Shown piece after piece: positions 25,139 to 34,391 of a stretch of DNA of 64,000 nucleotides. The DNA is from Diaphorobacter sp. HDW4B (GTDB lineage: Bacteria; Pseudomonadota; Gammaproteobacteria; Burkholderiales; Burkholderiaceae_C), in assembly GCF_011305535.1 (NCBI RefSeq), contig NZ_CP049905.1, forward strand, positions 4,338,001-4,402,000, read 5' to 3'. The stretch's first letter is position 1; every line of letters begins with the position of its first letter. The notes under the pieces are model-generated. The model worked only from the letters and a program-made list of their open reading frames with translations. It ran no database searches and was not told where the DNA came from. The position numbers and the translations under genes were made by a program.

Positions 25139-26530
25139 ATGAGCGAAGCAGCCACCCCCACGAAAACACCCAAAGTCGGATTTGTCAGCCTCGGATGCCC
25201 GAAGGCATTGACCGACAGCGAACTGATACTCACGCAACTGAGCGCCGAGGGCTATGAAACGTCCAAAACCTTTCAGGGTGCCGATCTGGTGATCGTCAAC
25301 ACCTGCGGTTTCATCGACGACGCAGTGCGCGAAAGTCTGGACACGATTGGTGAAGCACTCGCCGAAAACGGCAAGGTGATCGTCACGGGCTGTCTGGGTG
25401 CCAAGGCGGGCAAGGAGAGCGACAACCTGATCCGCGAAGTGCACCCCAGCGTGCTGGCGGTGACCGGCCCGCATGCCACCGATGAGGTGATGAATGCGGT
25501 GCACACGCACCTGCCCAAGCCGCACGATCCGTTCATTGATCTGGTGCCGGGCGCATTCGGCGAGGCGGGGCTCAAGCTCACGCCCAGGCATTACGCGTAC
25601 TTAAAGATCAGCGAAGGCTGCAACCACCGCTGCACGTTCTGCATCATCCCATCGATGCGTGGCGATCTGGTGTCGCGCCCGATTGGCGATGTGCTCAAGG
25701 AAGCGCACGCGCTGTTCGCGGGTGGCGTGAAGGAACTGCTGGTGATCAGCCAGGACACCTCGGCCTACGGCGTGGATGTGAAGTACCGCACCGGTTTCTG
25801 GGACGGCAAGCCCGTCAAGACCCGCATGCTGGAACTGGTGCAGACGCTGGGCGAAATCGCCAAGCCCTACGGTGCGTGGGTGCGCCTGCATTACGTGTAC
25901 CCGTACCCCAGCGTGGACGACGTGATTCCGCTGATGGCCACCGGCAGCGTGCTGCCTTATCTGGATGTGCCGTTGCAGCACAGCCACCCCGATGTGCTCA
26001 AGCGCATGAAGCGTCCCGCCAGCGGCGAGCGCAATCTGGAGCGCATCCAGAAATGGCGCGAAATCTGCCCTGAGCTGGTGATCCGCAGCACATTCATCGC
26101 AGGTTTCCCCGGCGAGACGGAAGAGGAATTCCAGCATCTGCTCGACTTCATTCGTGAAGCCGGGATCGACCGTGCGGGCTGCTTTGCCTACAGCGACGTC
26201 GAAGGTGCAGCCGCCAACGAACTGCCCGGCATGCTGCCGCTGGAAGTGCGCGAAGAGCGCCGCTCGCGCTTCATGGCGGTGGCCGAGGAGGTGTCGATTG
26301 CCCGCCTGCAGCGCCGCATCGGCCAGACCATGCAGGTGCTGGTCGACAAGTCCATTGCGCTGGGCAAGAAGGGCGGCGTGGGCCGCAGCTATGCCGATGC
26401 GCCGGAAATCGACGCCGTCGTGCATCTGCTGCCGCCCGAGAAGATCAGCAAGACCTACAAGGTCGGCGAATTCACCAAGGCGCGCATCGTCGGCACGCAA
26501 GGTCACGACCTGGTCGGTGTGCCGATCTGA
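25139..26530 (+). CDS. rimO: Ribosomal protein uS12 methylthiotransferase
   Basis: A 463-residue radical-SAM enzyme that adds a methylthio group to an aspartate of ribosomal protein S12. The N-terminal UPF0004 domain carries cluster cysteines in SLGCPK, NTCGF and TGCLG. The radical-SAM motif CNHRCTFC is near residue 162, and the C-terminal TRAM domain ends the protein. Length and motifs are normal. It is cytosolic. Confidence 0.96.
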   Translation: MSEAATPTKTPKVGFVSLGCPKALTDSELILTQLSAEGYETSKTFQGADLVIVNTCGFIDDAVRESLDTIGEALAENGKVIVTGCLGAKAGKESDNLIREVHPSVLAVTGPHATDEVMNAVHTHLPKPHDPFIDLVPGAFGEAGLKLTPRHYAYLKISEGCNHRCTFCIIPSMRGDLVSRPIGDVLKEAHALFAGGVKELLVISQDTSAYGVDVKYRTGFWDGKPVKTRMLELVQTLGEIAKPYGAWVRLHYVYPYPSVDDVIPLMATGSVLPYLDVPLQHSHPDVLKRMKRPASGERNLERIQKWREICPELVIRSTFIAGFPGETEEEFQHLLDFIREAGIDRAGCFAYSDVEGAAANELPGMLPLEVREERRSRFMAVAEEVSIARLQRRIGQTMQVLVDKSIALGKKGGVGRSYADAPEIDAVVHLLPPEKISKTYKVGEFTKARIVGTQGHDLVGVPI

Positions 26531-26612
26531 CCTCGTTGGACTCTTGACTCGAATCAACGACCGATAGCTGGATTAATGCGATTCTGACTTCTTCTCAGGA
26601 AGGAGTCAGTCC

Positions 26613-27641
26613 ATGCAATCCACCATGAAGGCGGCGGTCGTCCGCGAATTCGGCAAGCCACTCGTCATCGAAGAAGTCCAGGTTCCGCGCCCCGATCCCG
26701 GCCATGTGCTCGTCAAGATCGCAGCCTGCGGTGTCTGCCACACCGACCTGCACGCTGCATCGGGCGACTGGCCCGTCAAACCCAATCCCCCGTTCATCCC
26801 CGGTCACGAAGGCGTAGGCTACGTGGCCGCCGTCGGCGCGGGCGTCACCCACGTGAAAGAGGGCGACCGTGTCGGCATCCCGTGGCTCTACAGCGCCTGC
26901 GGCCACTGCGAGCACTGCCTCGGCGGTTGGGAAACGCTGTGCGAGCAGCAGAAGAACACCGGCTACTCGGTCAACGGCGGCTTTGCGGAATACGCGCTGG
27001 CCGATGCAAACTACGTCGGCCTGCTGCCCGACAGCGCCGACTTCATCCAGATCGCGCCTATCCTCTGCGCGGGCGTGACGGTCTACAAGGGCCTGAAGAT
27101 GACCGACTGCAAACCCGGCAACTGGGTCGTCATCTCCGGCATTGGCGGTCTCGGCCACATGGCCGTGCAATACGCCAAGGCCATGGGCATGAACGTCGCA
27201 GCCGTCGATGTGGACGATGCCAAGCTGAACCTCGCCAGCCGCCTTGGCGCAACGGTCACGGTCAACGCGCTCAAGGAAGACCCGGCGGCCTACATCAAGA
27301 AGCACATCGGCGGTGCCCACGGCGCTTTGGTCACGGCCGTCTCGCCCAAGGCATTCGAGCAATCGCTCGGCATGGTGCGCCGCGGCGGTACGGTTTCCCT
27401 CGTTGGCTTGCCACCCGGAGGCTTCGAGCTGTCCATCTTCAACATGGTGCTGAATGGCGTGACCGTACGCGGCTCCATCGTCGGCTCGCGCCTGGACCTG
27501 CAAGAGTCGTTGGACTTTGCAGCCTTGGGCAAGGTGGCCGCGACCGTGAGCACGGACAAGCTGGAAAACATCAACCACATCTTCGACCGCATGCGCGCCA
27601 ACACGATCGAGGGAAGAGTGGTGCTGGACATGGCCAGTTAA
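26613..27641 (+). CDS. adhP: Zinc-dependent alcohol dehydrogenase, AdhP type
   Basis: A 342-residue medium-chain dehydrogenase that oxidises ethanol and similar primary alcohols with NAD, or runs the reverse reaction. The catalytic zinc site is CGVCHTDLH and GHEGVG, and the structural zinc site is [15 protein letters not shown]. The nucleotide-binding motif [15 protein letters not shown] follows. The start has AGGAAGG upstream. A copy of the dispersed repeat begins 16 bp after its stop codon and may end its transcript. Confidence 0.93.
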   Translation: MQSTMKAAVVREFGKPLVIEEVQVPRPDPGHVLVKIAACGVCHTDLHAASGDWPVKPNPPFIPGHEGVGYVAAVGAGVTHVKEGDRVGIPWLYSACGHCEHCLGGWETLCEQQKNTGYSVNGGFAEYALADANYVGLLPDSADFIQIAPILCAGVTVYKGLKMTDCKPGNWVVISGIGGLGHMAVQYAKAMGMNVAAVDVDDAKLNLASRLGATVTVNALKEDPAAYIKKHIGGAHGALVTAVSPKAFEQSLGMVRRGGTVSLVGLPPGGFELSIFNMVLNGVTVRGSIVGSRLDLQESLDFAALGKVAATVSTDKLENINHIFDRMRANTIEGRVVLDMAS

Positions 27642-27657
27642 GGCAGGGCGGACCAAC

Positions 27658-27859
27658 CATCCCGCGACGTCGCGGGATGTATGGGCACGAGCAACGCGAA
27701 GTGCCGTAACACACCTCTTCCAAACTGACTTCCGGCGGTTGTCCGAGCGGAGCGCCTACGGCGCGAAGTCGAGTTCCGCCGGATGACTTCAACGCGCGCT
27801 TTTGGTGACTTTTCGCGCGCCAGCGAAAAGTCACTCCGCCGCCGGGCGGAATTCCCGGC
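27658..27859 (-). repeat. Dispersed hairpin repeat, copy 2 (reverse)
   Basis: Same element as at 7168 and 55088, on the minus strand, between adhP and efp. Its terminal hairpin is ATCCCGCG/CGCGGGAT rather than TCTCGCG/CGCGAGA, so a T-A pair has become C-G on both sides. Its internal hairpin is CTTTTCGC/GCGAAAAG. Confidence 0.85.
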
Positions 27860-27887
27860 CTCCGTAAACAACGTCCCAGCAGAAGCC

Positions 27888-27920
27888 AAAAAAGAAAAAG
27901 CCTCCCAACTCAGGGGAGGC
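27888..27920 (-). terminator. Rho-independent terminator of efp
   Basis: GCCTCCC (27900-27906) pairs with GGGAGGC (27914-27920). On the minus strand it is followed by TTTTTCTTTTTT. Confidence 0.92.
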
Positions 27921-27967
27921 CTTCTCAAGCAATGGAAAAGAACGGGCCGAAACCCGTTCAACACTCA

Positions 27968-28522
27968 TTACACGCGCTTGCGGTATTCGCCAGTACGTGT
28001 GTCGATTTCGATCTTGTCTTCTTGAGCCACGAACAGCGGCACGGACACTTCGAAGCCGGTGGCGATCTTGGCTGGCTTCAGAACCTTGCCCGATGTGTCG
28101 CCCTTGACGGCTGGTTCGGTCCAGGTGATTTCGCGCACGACGGAAGTGGGCAGTTCGACCGAGATGGCCTTGCCGTCATAGAACACCACTTCGGCGGTCA
28201 TGCCGTCTTCGAGGTAGTTGATGGCGTCGCCCATGTTTTCGGCTTCGACTTCGTACTGGTTGAACTCAGGGTCCATCCAGACGTACATCGGGTCGGCGAA
28301 GTAGGAGTACGTGCAATCCTTCTTGTCCAGGATGACGTTGTCGATCTTGTCGTCGGCCTTGAACACGTTTTCCGTGCCGAAGTTGCCGATCAGGCTCTTG
28401 AGCTTCATGCGCACGGTGGCAGCGCCACGGCCGCCGCGTGCGTATTCGGTCTTCAGAACGACCATGGGGTCCTTCCCGTGCATGATCACATTGCCGGCGC
28501 GGATTTCTTGAGCGATTTTCAT
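27968..28522 (-). CDS. efp: Translation elongation factor P
   Basis: A 184-residue EF-P that helps the ribosome through polyproline stretches. All three beta-barrel domains are present. The modified residue is Arg32 in the RGGRGAATV loop, the type that EarP rhamnosylates, and earP lies immediately upstream. The end RTGEYRKRV is the family C-terminus. Start at the ATG giving [10 protein letters not shown]; the longer open frame upstream is not coding. Confidence 0.97.
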   Translation of the reverse strand: MKIAQEIRAGNVIMHGKDPMVVLKTEYARGGRGAATVRMKLKSLIGNFGTENVFKADDKIDNVILDKKDCTYSYFADPMYVWMDPEFNQYEVEAENMGDAINYLEDGMTAEVVFYDGKAISVELPTSVVREITWTEPAVKGDTSGKVLKPAKIATGFEVSVPLFVAQEDKIEIDTRTGEYRKRV

Positions 28523-28675
28523 AGCTTGCTTGACTGCGAGTTGGGCCGCTCCACAGGGCGGGGCGTATGGGCGAGGTCGCTGGGACTGCCCTGTCACCCC
28601 GGCGCATGGTCCGCGGCGGGACGCGCCGGCTGGGCACGGGATGTGCTGCCTTCGTTTGGCGCAAAGACGACTATT

Positions 28676-29746
28676 TTAGCTTTTTTCTGCAACGAACCCC
28701 AGCAATTGCGTCAGAAGGTCGTTTTGGGCCCACAACCGGGCCTTTGCGGACTGGGTGCAGGCGCGCCATTCCGCCAGCATGTCCTTGCTGATGGTAGGCA
28801 TGTTCGTCGCTTCCGGCAGTTCGTTCCAGACGGCATGCGCGGCGCGCAGCGAGGGCGGGGCCTGCATCCAATCGAGAAACGCGTCGAGCTTTTCGTGATG
28901 GGCGTTGTCGTGCTGCGGGTAGATCTGCCAGATGAACGGCTGACCGGCCCACAACGCACGCACGAGCGAGTCTTCGCCCCGCACGAAATTCAGGTCGCAG
29001 GCCCAGAGCATTTCGTCGAATTCTGGTTGGGTGACGGGCGGCAGAAAACGCAGGTTGTCGGAATGAGCGGGCAGCAGCGCGGCGCGCACCATGGCGGCGG
29101 CGCGGCCCGGAGTGACCAGCCACTGGGCGGTGAAGCGGTGATCGGCGAAAACCTGTGGGAACGCGGGGGGCTCGTAGCAGAACAGCGAGAAAGCGGTGTC
29201 TTCTTTGGCGAGCCCCTGCTTGGCACGCCAAGTATCGCGGTCGAAAGCGGCTTGGCGCGCGGCCAGATCGGGCTCGCGAAGAAGTCCGCCGGTTGGTTCG
29301 GTGAAGCCGGGATAGAAGAACCAGCGCGTCAACCCGGCTGCCGGGCCGCTCATGATCGGTGAGGGCAGGGCATGGCAGCGCTCGACATAGCTTTCGGCGG
29401 ACAGGTATTCGAGATTGATCCAGACGAGACTGTTCTTGCCGTCGCTCGTCTTCTGCGCAATGGCGGCGATGACGGCTTCGGGAATCTCGCAGCCAAAGGC
29501 TTCGATCACGACATCGCCGGGATCATCTTGTGGTGCCTGCGTGGGCCAAGGATGCACCGTCACGCCCTGAGCACCATTCGGTGCCATCCACTGCAGTGCG
29601 CTTGCGTCGTCGATGAACAGGCGCACCCGATGGCCACGAGCGCCCAGATCGGCAGCAAGACGCCAGCACACGCCGACGTCGCCAAAGTTGTCGATGACCT
29701 GACAGAAGATGTCCCAGCGCTGGGGTTGTTGTGGCGAAGAATTCAT
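28676..29746 (-). CDS. earP: EF-P arginine rhamnosyltransferase EarP
   Basis: A 356-residue cytosolic glycosyltransferase that attaches rhamnose from TDP-rhamnose to Arg32 of EF-P. The start IFCQVIDNFGDVGVCWRLA and the later region PEFDEMLWACDLNFVRGEDSLVRALWAGQPFIWQIYPQ are family signatures. Its ATG overlaps the stop of the upstream LysR gene as ATGA, so it is probably translationally coupled to it. efp follows 153 bp downstream. Confidence 0.95.
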   Translation of the reverse strand: MNSSPQQPQRWDIFCQVIDNFGDVGVCWRLAADLGARGHRVRLFIDDASALQWMAPNGAQGVTVHPWPTQAPQDDPGDVVIEAFGCEIPEAVIAAIAQKTSDGKNSLVWINLEYLSAESYVERCHALPSPIMSGPAAGLTRWFFYPGFTEPTGGLLREPDLAARQAAFDRDTWRAKQGLAKEDTAFSLFCYEPPAFPQVFADHRFTAQWLVTPGRAAAMVRAALLPAHSDNLRFLPPVTQPEFDEMLWACDLNFVRGEDSLVRALWAGQPFIWQIYPQHDNAHHEKLDAFLDWMQAPPSLRAAHAVWNELPEATNMPTISKDMLAEWRACTQSAKARLWAQNDLLTQLLGFVAEKS

Positions 29747-30660
29747 GGTTTGGAAACGGCGTTGTTGCCTGCGCCAGAGCCTGCGCGGAGATGATCCACC
29801 AGCAGGCGAGCCACGCCGGAGAGCGATTCGAGCGAGCGCACGCACAACGATAGCTTGCGTTTGGCCCATGGTTCGGCCAGTGGAATGGTGCGCAGCGCGA
29901 GCGCGCCCCGGTAGATTTGCGCACTGCCCAGCGGCAGTATGCCCACGCCCAATCCAGCTGAAACCATCAGGCATTGCGCGTCGTAGCTGGTGACTTGAAT
30001 GCGCAGCTTGAGCGGGATTTCGTGCTCCGATGCGTGGCGCATCAGCAGGTTGTTGATGGCGCTGCCGGGGTGCATGCCGACGATGTCGAAGGGCAGGATG
30101 TCGGCAAATCGCAGGCTGCGCCGTCGCGCCAGAGCATGGCTGGCGGGTACGGCGACGACCAGCTCATCTTCGCGATAGGGCAGCAGCGTGACTTCTTCGC
30201 CGTAGCTGCCGTGGTTCAGAATGCCCACGTCGGCCGCGTTCTCGGCCACGGAATGCGCCACGCTGGTGCTGATCTGTTCTTGCAACTGAACCTGCACTTG
30301 CGGGTGCGCCGCCATGAAGCTTTGCAGTTCGGCAGGCAGAAACTGGGTGATCGCGGAGATGTTGGCCACCACGCGCACATGGCCGCGCACGCCGGCGCCG
30401 TAGTCGCGCATCTGCGTGGCGATTCCGTCCAGATCGTTGAGCACGCCGCGCGCCAGATGGAGCAGCGCAAAGGCTGCGGGCGTGGGCTCGGTGCCGCGAT
30501 TGCTGCGGTTGAAAAGCTCCACCTGCAGCGTGTCTTCCAGCTCGGCCAGGCGGCGGCTGGCGGCCGATGCGGCGATGTGCTCGCGCGCGGCGGCACGGGC
30601 GATGGCGCTTTCTTCCATCACGGCCACGAACAGGCGCAGGGATACGGGATCGAGTTTCAT
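29743..30660 (-). CDS. LysR-family transcriptional regulator
   Basis: A 305-residue regulator with a helix-turn-helix at about 5-62 (LRLFVAVMEESAIARAAA, then SAASRRLAELEDTLQVELF) and a LysR effector domain. It is divergent to a CoA-transferase/lyase/Bug operon 144 bp away, which is its probable target. Its stop overlaps the start of earP, so it also sits at the head of an earP transcript. Confidence 0.87.
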   Translation of the reverse strand: MKLDPVSLRLFVAVMEESAIARAAAREHIAASAASRRLAELEDTLQVELFNRSNRGTEPTPAAFALLHLARGVLNDLDGIATQMRDYGAGVRGHVRVVANISAITQFLPAELQSFMAAHPQVQVQLQEQISTSVAHSVAENAADVGILNHGSYGEEVTLLPYREDELVVAVPASHALARRRSLRFADILPFDIVGMHPGSAINNLLMRHASEHEIPLKLRIQVTSYDAQCLMVSAGLGVGILPLGSAQIYRGALALRTIPLAEPWAKRKLSLCVRSLESLSGVARLLVDHLRAGSGAGNNAVSKP

Positions 30661-30804
30661 GAAGCCCCGATTATCGCCTTTGTCGCCCTGCCATGCCGAA
30701 ATGCGATGGCAGCGTCGTGCATCAGCGTTTTGCGTGTCTGACGAATCGCGCGAACATCGCGCCCAAGTGATGCATTGAACTCAAGTTCTGAATGGAGACA
30801 AACA

Positions 30805-32028
30805 ATGACCGAGCAGGCAAAAGCAGCCGCGCAACTGACACCGACCGCATTGGCGGGCGTGCGCGTGGTGGAAATGGGGCAGCTCATCGCCGGTCCGTTC
30901 TGCGGCAAGACGCTGGGCGACTTTGGCGCGGAGATCATCAAGATCGAAGCCACTGGCACGGGTGATCCGCTGCGCAACTGGCGATTGCTCAAGAACGGCA
31001 CCTCCGTGTGGTGGCAGGTGCAGTCGCGCAACAAGAAATCGGTGGCCCTCGACCTGCGTCAGCAAGAAGCGCAGGACATCGCGCGCAAGCTGATTGCCGA
31101 GGCCGATGTGCTGATCGAGAACTTCCGTCCGGGCACGCTGGAAGGTTGGGGCATGTCGCCCGACGAACTGCATGCGCTCAATCCGGGGCTGATCATTCTG
31201 CGGATTTCCGGTTATGGCCAGACCGGCCCGTACCGCGATCTGCCGGGCTTTGGCGTGATCGGCGAGGCCATGGGTGGCCTGCGCCATCTGACGGCCGAGC
31301 CGGGCCGCGTGCCGGTGCGCGTGGGTGTGTCGATCGGCGATACGCTGGCCGCGCTGCATGGCGCGATCGGTGTGCTGATGGCGCTCTACCACCGCAAGGC
31401 GCATGGCGGCAAGGGGCAGGTGATCGACGTGGCGCTGCACGAAGCGGTGTTCAACTGCATGGAAAGTCTGATTCCCGAATACAGCGCTTTCGGCGCGGTG
31501 CGCGAGGCTGCGGGCAGTGCGCTGCCCGGCATTGCGCCATCGAATGCCTATCCGTGCAAGGATGGCTGGGTGCTGGTGGCGGGCAATGGCGACAGCATTT
31601 TCAAGCGCTTGATGACGACCATCGGCAGGCAGGATTTCGCCGATGCGCCCGACCTTGCAAGCAACGCGGGCCGCGTGGCGCGCGTGGGAGAGATCGACGC
31701 GGCGATTGGCCAATGGACCTCGGCGCGCACAGTGCAGGAAGTCATGGACGGGCTGGGTGCAGCGCGTGTTCCGGCCGGCAAGGTCTACACCGCCAAGGAC
31801 ATCGCCGAAGATCCGCACTACAAGGCGCGCGAGATGCTGCTCACGCAGGAAACGCGCGACGGCTATTCGGTGACGGTGCCGGGCGTGATTCCCAAGATGT
31901 CGGGCACGCCGGGCGGTGTGCGTTCTTCTGCGCCCGGCTTGGGTGATGACACCGATGCCGTGCTGGCCGAAGCAGGTCTCACACAAGAGCAGATCACGCT
32001 GCTGCGCAACAAGGGAGTGATTCAATAA
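30805..32028 (+). CDS. CaiB/BaiF (family III) CoA-transferase
   Basis: A 408-residue class III CoA-transferase. It moves CoA between acids through an enzyme-aspartyl-CoA intermediate. The family starts MGQLIAGPFCGKTLGDFGAEIIKIE and SRNKKSVALDL are present, and the catalytic Asp lies in the GVSIGDTLAALHGAIG region. The ATG has GGAGACAAACA in front. It overlaps the next gene by one base (TAATG). Together with the lyase and Bug genes it suggests uptake, activation and cleavage of a branched organic acid. Confidence 0.9.
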   Translation: MTEQAKAAAQLTPTALAGVRVVEMGQLIAGPFCGKTLGDFGAEIIKIEATGTGDPLRNWRLLKNGTSVWWQVQSRNKKSVALDLRQQEAQDIARKLIAEADVLIENFRPGTLEGWGMSPDELHALNPGLIILRISGYGQTGPYRDLPGFGVIGEAMGGLRHLTAEPGRVPVRVGVSIGDTLAALHGAIGVLMALYHRKAHGGKGQVIDVALHEAVFNCMESLIPEYSAFGAVREAAGSALPGIAPSNAYPCKDGWVLVAGNGDSIFKRLMTTIGRQDFADAPDLASNAGRVARVGEIDAAIGQWTSARTVQEVMDGLGAARVPAGKVYTAKDIAEDPHYKAREMLLTQETRDGYSVTVPGVIPKMSGTPGGVRSSAPGLGDDTDAVLAEAGLTQEQITLLRNKGVIQ

Positions 32029-33023
32029 TGAGCACCGTCTGGAATGGCAATGGCACACGCATTCGCATGTGCGAAGTGGGTACGCGCGATGGGCTGCAGA
32101 TGGAGCAGCAGTTCGTGCCGACCGAAGACAAGATTGCGCTGGTGAATGCCTTGTCGCATGCGGGTTTGGCGAAGATCGAGGTGTCGTCTTTCACCTCGCC
32201 AACCGCGATTCCCGCGCTGCGTGATGCGGAAATCGTGATGCGCGAAATCGAGCGCGTGCCGGGCGTGGTCTATACCGCATTGGTGCCCAACATGCGCGGC
32301 GCGGAGCGTGCCATCGACGCGCGTACCGATGAGTTGAATCTGGTGATGTCGGTGAGCGAAACGCACAACATCGCCAACCTGCGCATGACGCGCGAGCAGT
32401 CGTTTGCCGCGCTGTCGCAGGTGATCGCACTCGCGCAGCAGGCCAAGGTGCCGGTGAATGTGTCGTTGTCCTGCGTGTTCGGTTGCCCGATGGAGGGCGA
32501 TGTGCAGGAGGAGCAGGTGTTCGGCTTCGTGCAGCGCTTTGCAGACTTGGGCGTGCAGGGCATCACGCTGTGCGACACCACGGGCATGGCGTTTCCGTCG
32601 CAAGTCGCGCGTATCACGTCCCATGCCATCAAATGCTGGCCGAAAACCGAATTCACCCTGCATTTCCACAATACGCGCGGCATGGGGCTGTCCAATGTGC
32701 TGGCTGCCATCGATGCAGGCGCACGGCAGTTCGATGCGTCGCTCGGCGGGCTGGGCGGTTGCCCTTATGCGCCGGGCGCTTCCGGCAATGTGTGCAGCGA
32801 GGAGATCGTGCATGCGCTGCAATGCATGGGCTACGACACGGGCGTGAATCTCGATCTGCTGATCGGAGCTTCGCAAAGCCTGCCCGCGCTGATCGGCCAT
32901 GATGTGCCTAGCCAGATCGTCAAGGCTGGCAAGCGACTGGATACGCATCCCGTGCCTGCCGACTTCGATGCCATTCGCGAACGTGCTCTGGCCCGCGATC
33001 AACAACAGCCACGCGCGGCCTGA
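32028..33023 (+). CDS. Hydroxymethylglutaryl-CoA lyase family protein
   Basis: A 331-residue HMG-CoA lyase-like enzyme (DRE-TIM fold). EVGTRDGLQMEQ near 14-25 is the metal-binding DRE-type start, and GGLGGCPYAPGASGNVCSEE near 239-258 carries the catalytic cysteine and the family loop. It should split a 3-hydroxyacyl-CoA into acetyl-CoA or pyruvate plus a second product. HMG-CoA itself or citramalyl-CoA are the likely substrates. It is coupled to the CoA-transferase. Confidence 0.88.
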   Translation: MSTVWNGNGTRIRMCEVGTRDGLQMEQQFVPTEDKIALVNALSHAGLAKIEVSSFTSPTAIPALRDAEIVMREIERVPGVVYTALVPNMRGAERAIDARTDELNLVMSVSETHNIANLRMTREQSFAALSQVIALAQQAKVPVNVSLSCVFGCPMEGDVQEEQVFGFVQRFADLGVQGITLCDTTGMAFPSQVARITSHAIKCWPKTEFTLHFHNTRGMGLSNVLAAIDAGARQFDASLGGLGGCPYAPGASGNVCSEEIVHALQCMGYDTGVNLDLLIGASQSLPALIGHDVPSQIVKAGKRLDTHPVPADFDAIRERALARDQQQPRAA

Positions 33024-33072
33024 GCCGATCTTCCACTCATTTCTCGTTCTACAAATCAACAGGAGACAGCCC

Positions 33073-34056
33073 ATGAACCTTCAACGTCGTCCACTCGTCG
33101 CCGCACTTGCGCTGAGCGCACTGGGCATGTCCATTGCGGGCAGCGCAACGGCACAGGGTAATTTCCCGAATCGCACGATCACCTTTGTCGTTCCAGCCGC
33201 AGCTGGCGGCACCACCGACCTCGCGGGTCGCATGGCCGCGCAGGCGCTCGGTCCGGCCATCGGCCAATCCGTGGTGGTGGACAACAAGGGGGGTGGCAAT
33301 GGCGCCATCGCCGCCACCTTCGTCAAGCGCGCCGAGCCGGATGGCTACACGCTGCTGATGCAGTACTCCGGCTACCACGTGATCACGCCGCACATCACCA
33401 AGGCACCGCAGTGGGAGCAGAAAGACTTCCAGCCGATCGGCAACATCATGTCCGCGCCGCAGATCATCGTCGTGCGCGACAGCGTTCCCGCCAAGACGCT
33501 GCAGGAACTGGTGGCTTACGCCAAGGCCCATCCCGGCAAGCTCAACTACGCATCATCCGGCAATGGCTCGCTGCAGCACGTGACCGGCGCGATGCTGGAG
33601 CAGCAAGCGGGCATCAAGATGGTCCACGTGCCCTACAAGGGCACCGGCCCGGCGCTGCAGGATCTGCTGGGCGGACAGGTCGACCTGACATTCGGCACCG
33701 CGCCTCCTTTCATGCCGCACATCCAGGCGGGCAAGCTGCGCGTGCTGGCGGTGACGGGCAAAGAGCGCCTGCCCAGCCTTCCCAACGTGCCGACCACCGC
33801 TGAAGCGGGCTTTGCCGGTGTGAACGCGACTTCGTGGTTCGGTCTGTTCGCTCCAGCGGCCGTGCCCAAGCCCGTCATCGACAAGCTCACCGCCGATCTG
33901 AAGAAGGTGGTGGAAGACCCTGCCTTCCGCAAGAAGGCCGAAGAGCAGGGCGCAACCGCCGACTACCAGAACCCACAGCAATTCGGCGACCGCGTGAAGG
34001 CCGACTATGTGAACTGGGCAGGCGTGGTGAAGAGCGCGAAGATCGAAGCGGATTGA
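33073..34056 (+). CDS. Bug-family (TctC-like) periplasmic solute-binding protein
   Basis: A 327-residue exported binding protein of the tripartite tricarboxylate transporter type. The signal peptide is about 1-28 (AGSATAQ). FPNRTITFVVPAAAGGTTDLAGRMAAQ and YASSGNGSLQHVTGAM are the usual ligand-site loops. It probably binds a carboxylic acid for the CoA-transferase/lyase pathway beside it. No TctA/TctB membrane genes are next to it. AGGAGACAGCCC precedes the ATG. Confidence 0.9.
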   Translation: MNLQRRPLVAALALSALGMSIAGSATAQGNFPNRTITFVVPAAAGGTTDLAGRMAAQALGPAIGQSVVVDNKGGGNGAIAATFVKRAEPDGYTLLMQYSGYHVITPHITKAPQWEQKDFQPIGNIMSAPQIIVVRDSVPAKTLQELVAYAKAHPGKLNYASSGNGSLQHVTGAMLEQQAGIKMVHVPYKGTGPALQDLLGGQVDLTFGTAPPFMPHIQAGKLRVLAVTGKERLPSLPNVPTTAEAGFAGVNATSWFGLFAPAAVPKPVIDKLTADLKKVVEDPAFRKKAEEQGATADYQNPQQFGDRVKADYVNWAGVVKSAKIEAD

Positions 34057-34105
34057 TGTACTGATCGCATCCGGCATCGCGCTGGGGGCAAGTGATGCAT
34101 ACCAC

Positions 34106-34140
34106 ATGGCCTCGTGTGAAAGCACGAGGCCATTTCTTTT
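34106..34140 (+). terminator. Rho-independent terminator of the CoA-transferase/lyase/Bug operon
   Basis: ATGGCCTCGTG (34106-34116) pairs with CACGAGGCCAT (34123-34133), followed by TTCTTTT. Confidence 0.92.
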
Positions 34141-34201
34141 GGGTGTGTGCAGCTTTGGGTGATGCAGAGACCGTTTCATTGGCGGTAGAACCCAGAAACG
34201 A

Positions 34202-34231
34202 CAAGGCCCCTTGATTTCTCAAGGGGCCTTG
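34202..34231. terminator. Perfect 13-bp hairpin next to tRNA-His
   Basis: CAAGGCCCCTTGA (34202-34214) pairs perfectly with TCAAGGGGCCTTG (34219-34231) around a 4-nt loop. The T run is weak on both strands. It is probably the end of the tRNA-His transcript on the minus strand. Confidence 0.6.
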
Positions 34232-34237
34232 GGTATT

Positions 34238-34314
34238 TGGGGTGGCTGATGGGGCTCGAACCCACGACAACAGGAATCACAATCCTGGACTCTACCAACT
34301 GAGCTACAGCCACC
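34238..34314 (-). tRNA. tRNA-His (anticodon GTG)
   Basis: A 77-nt cloverleaf with the encoded CCA end. The extra 5' G of histidine tRNA pairs with the discriminator C. The anticodon loop is TTGTGAT, giving GTG. Confidence 0.96.
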
Positions 34315-34391
34315 GTAGTGTAGATTGAAATTATAACGCGATATTTTGGTCCGTTTGGAAAACTGTGAAGTTTTTTATCAAATTGTCCAAA

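Noticed and set aside
30781-32058. A 425-codon open frame antisense to the CoA-transferase
   Set aside because: The sense gene is a clear CoA-transferase; the antisense product is His/Arg-rich with no recognised domain.
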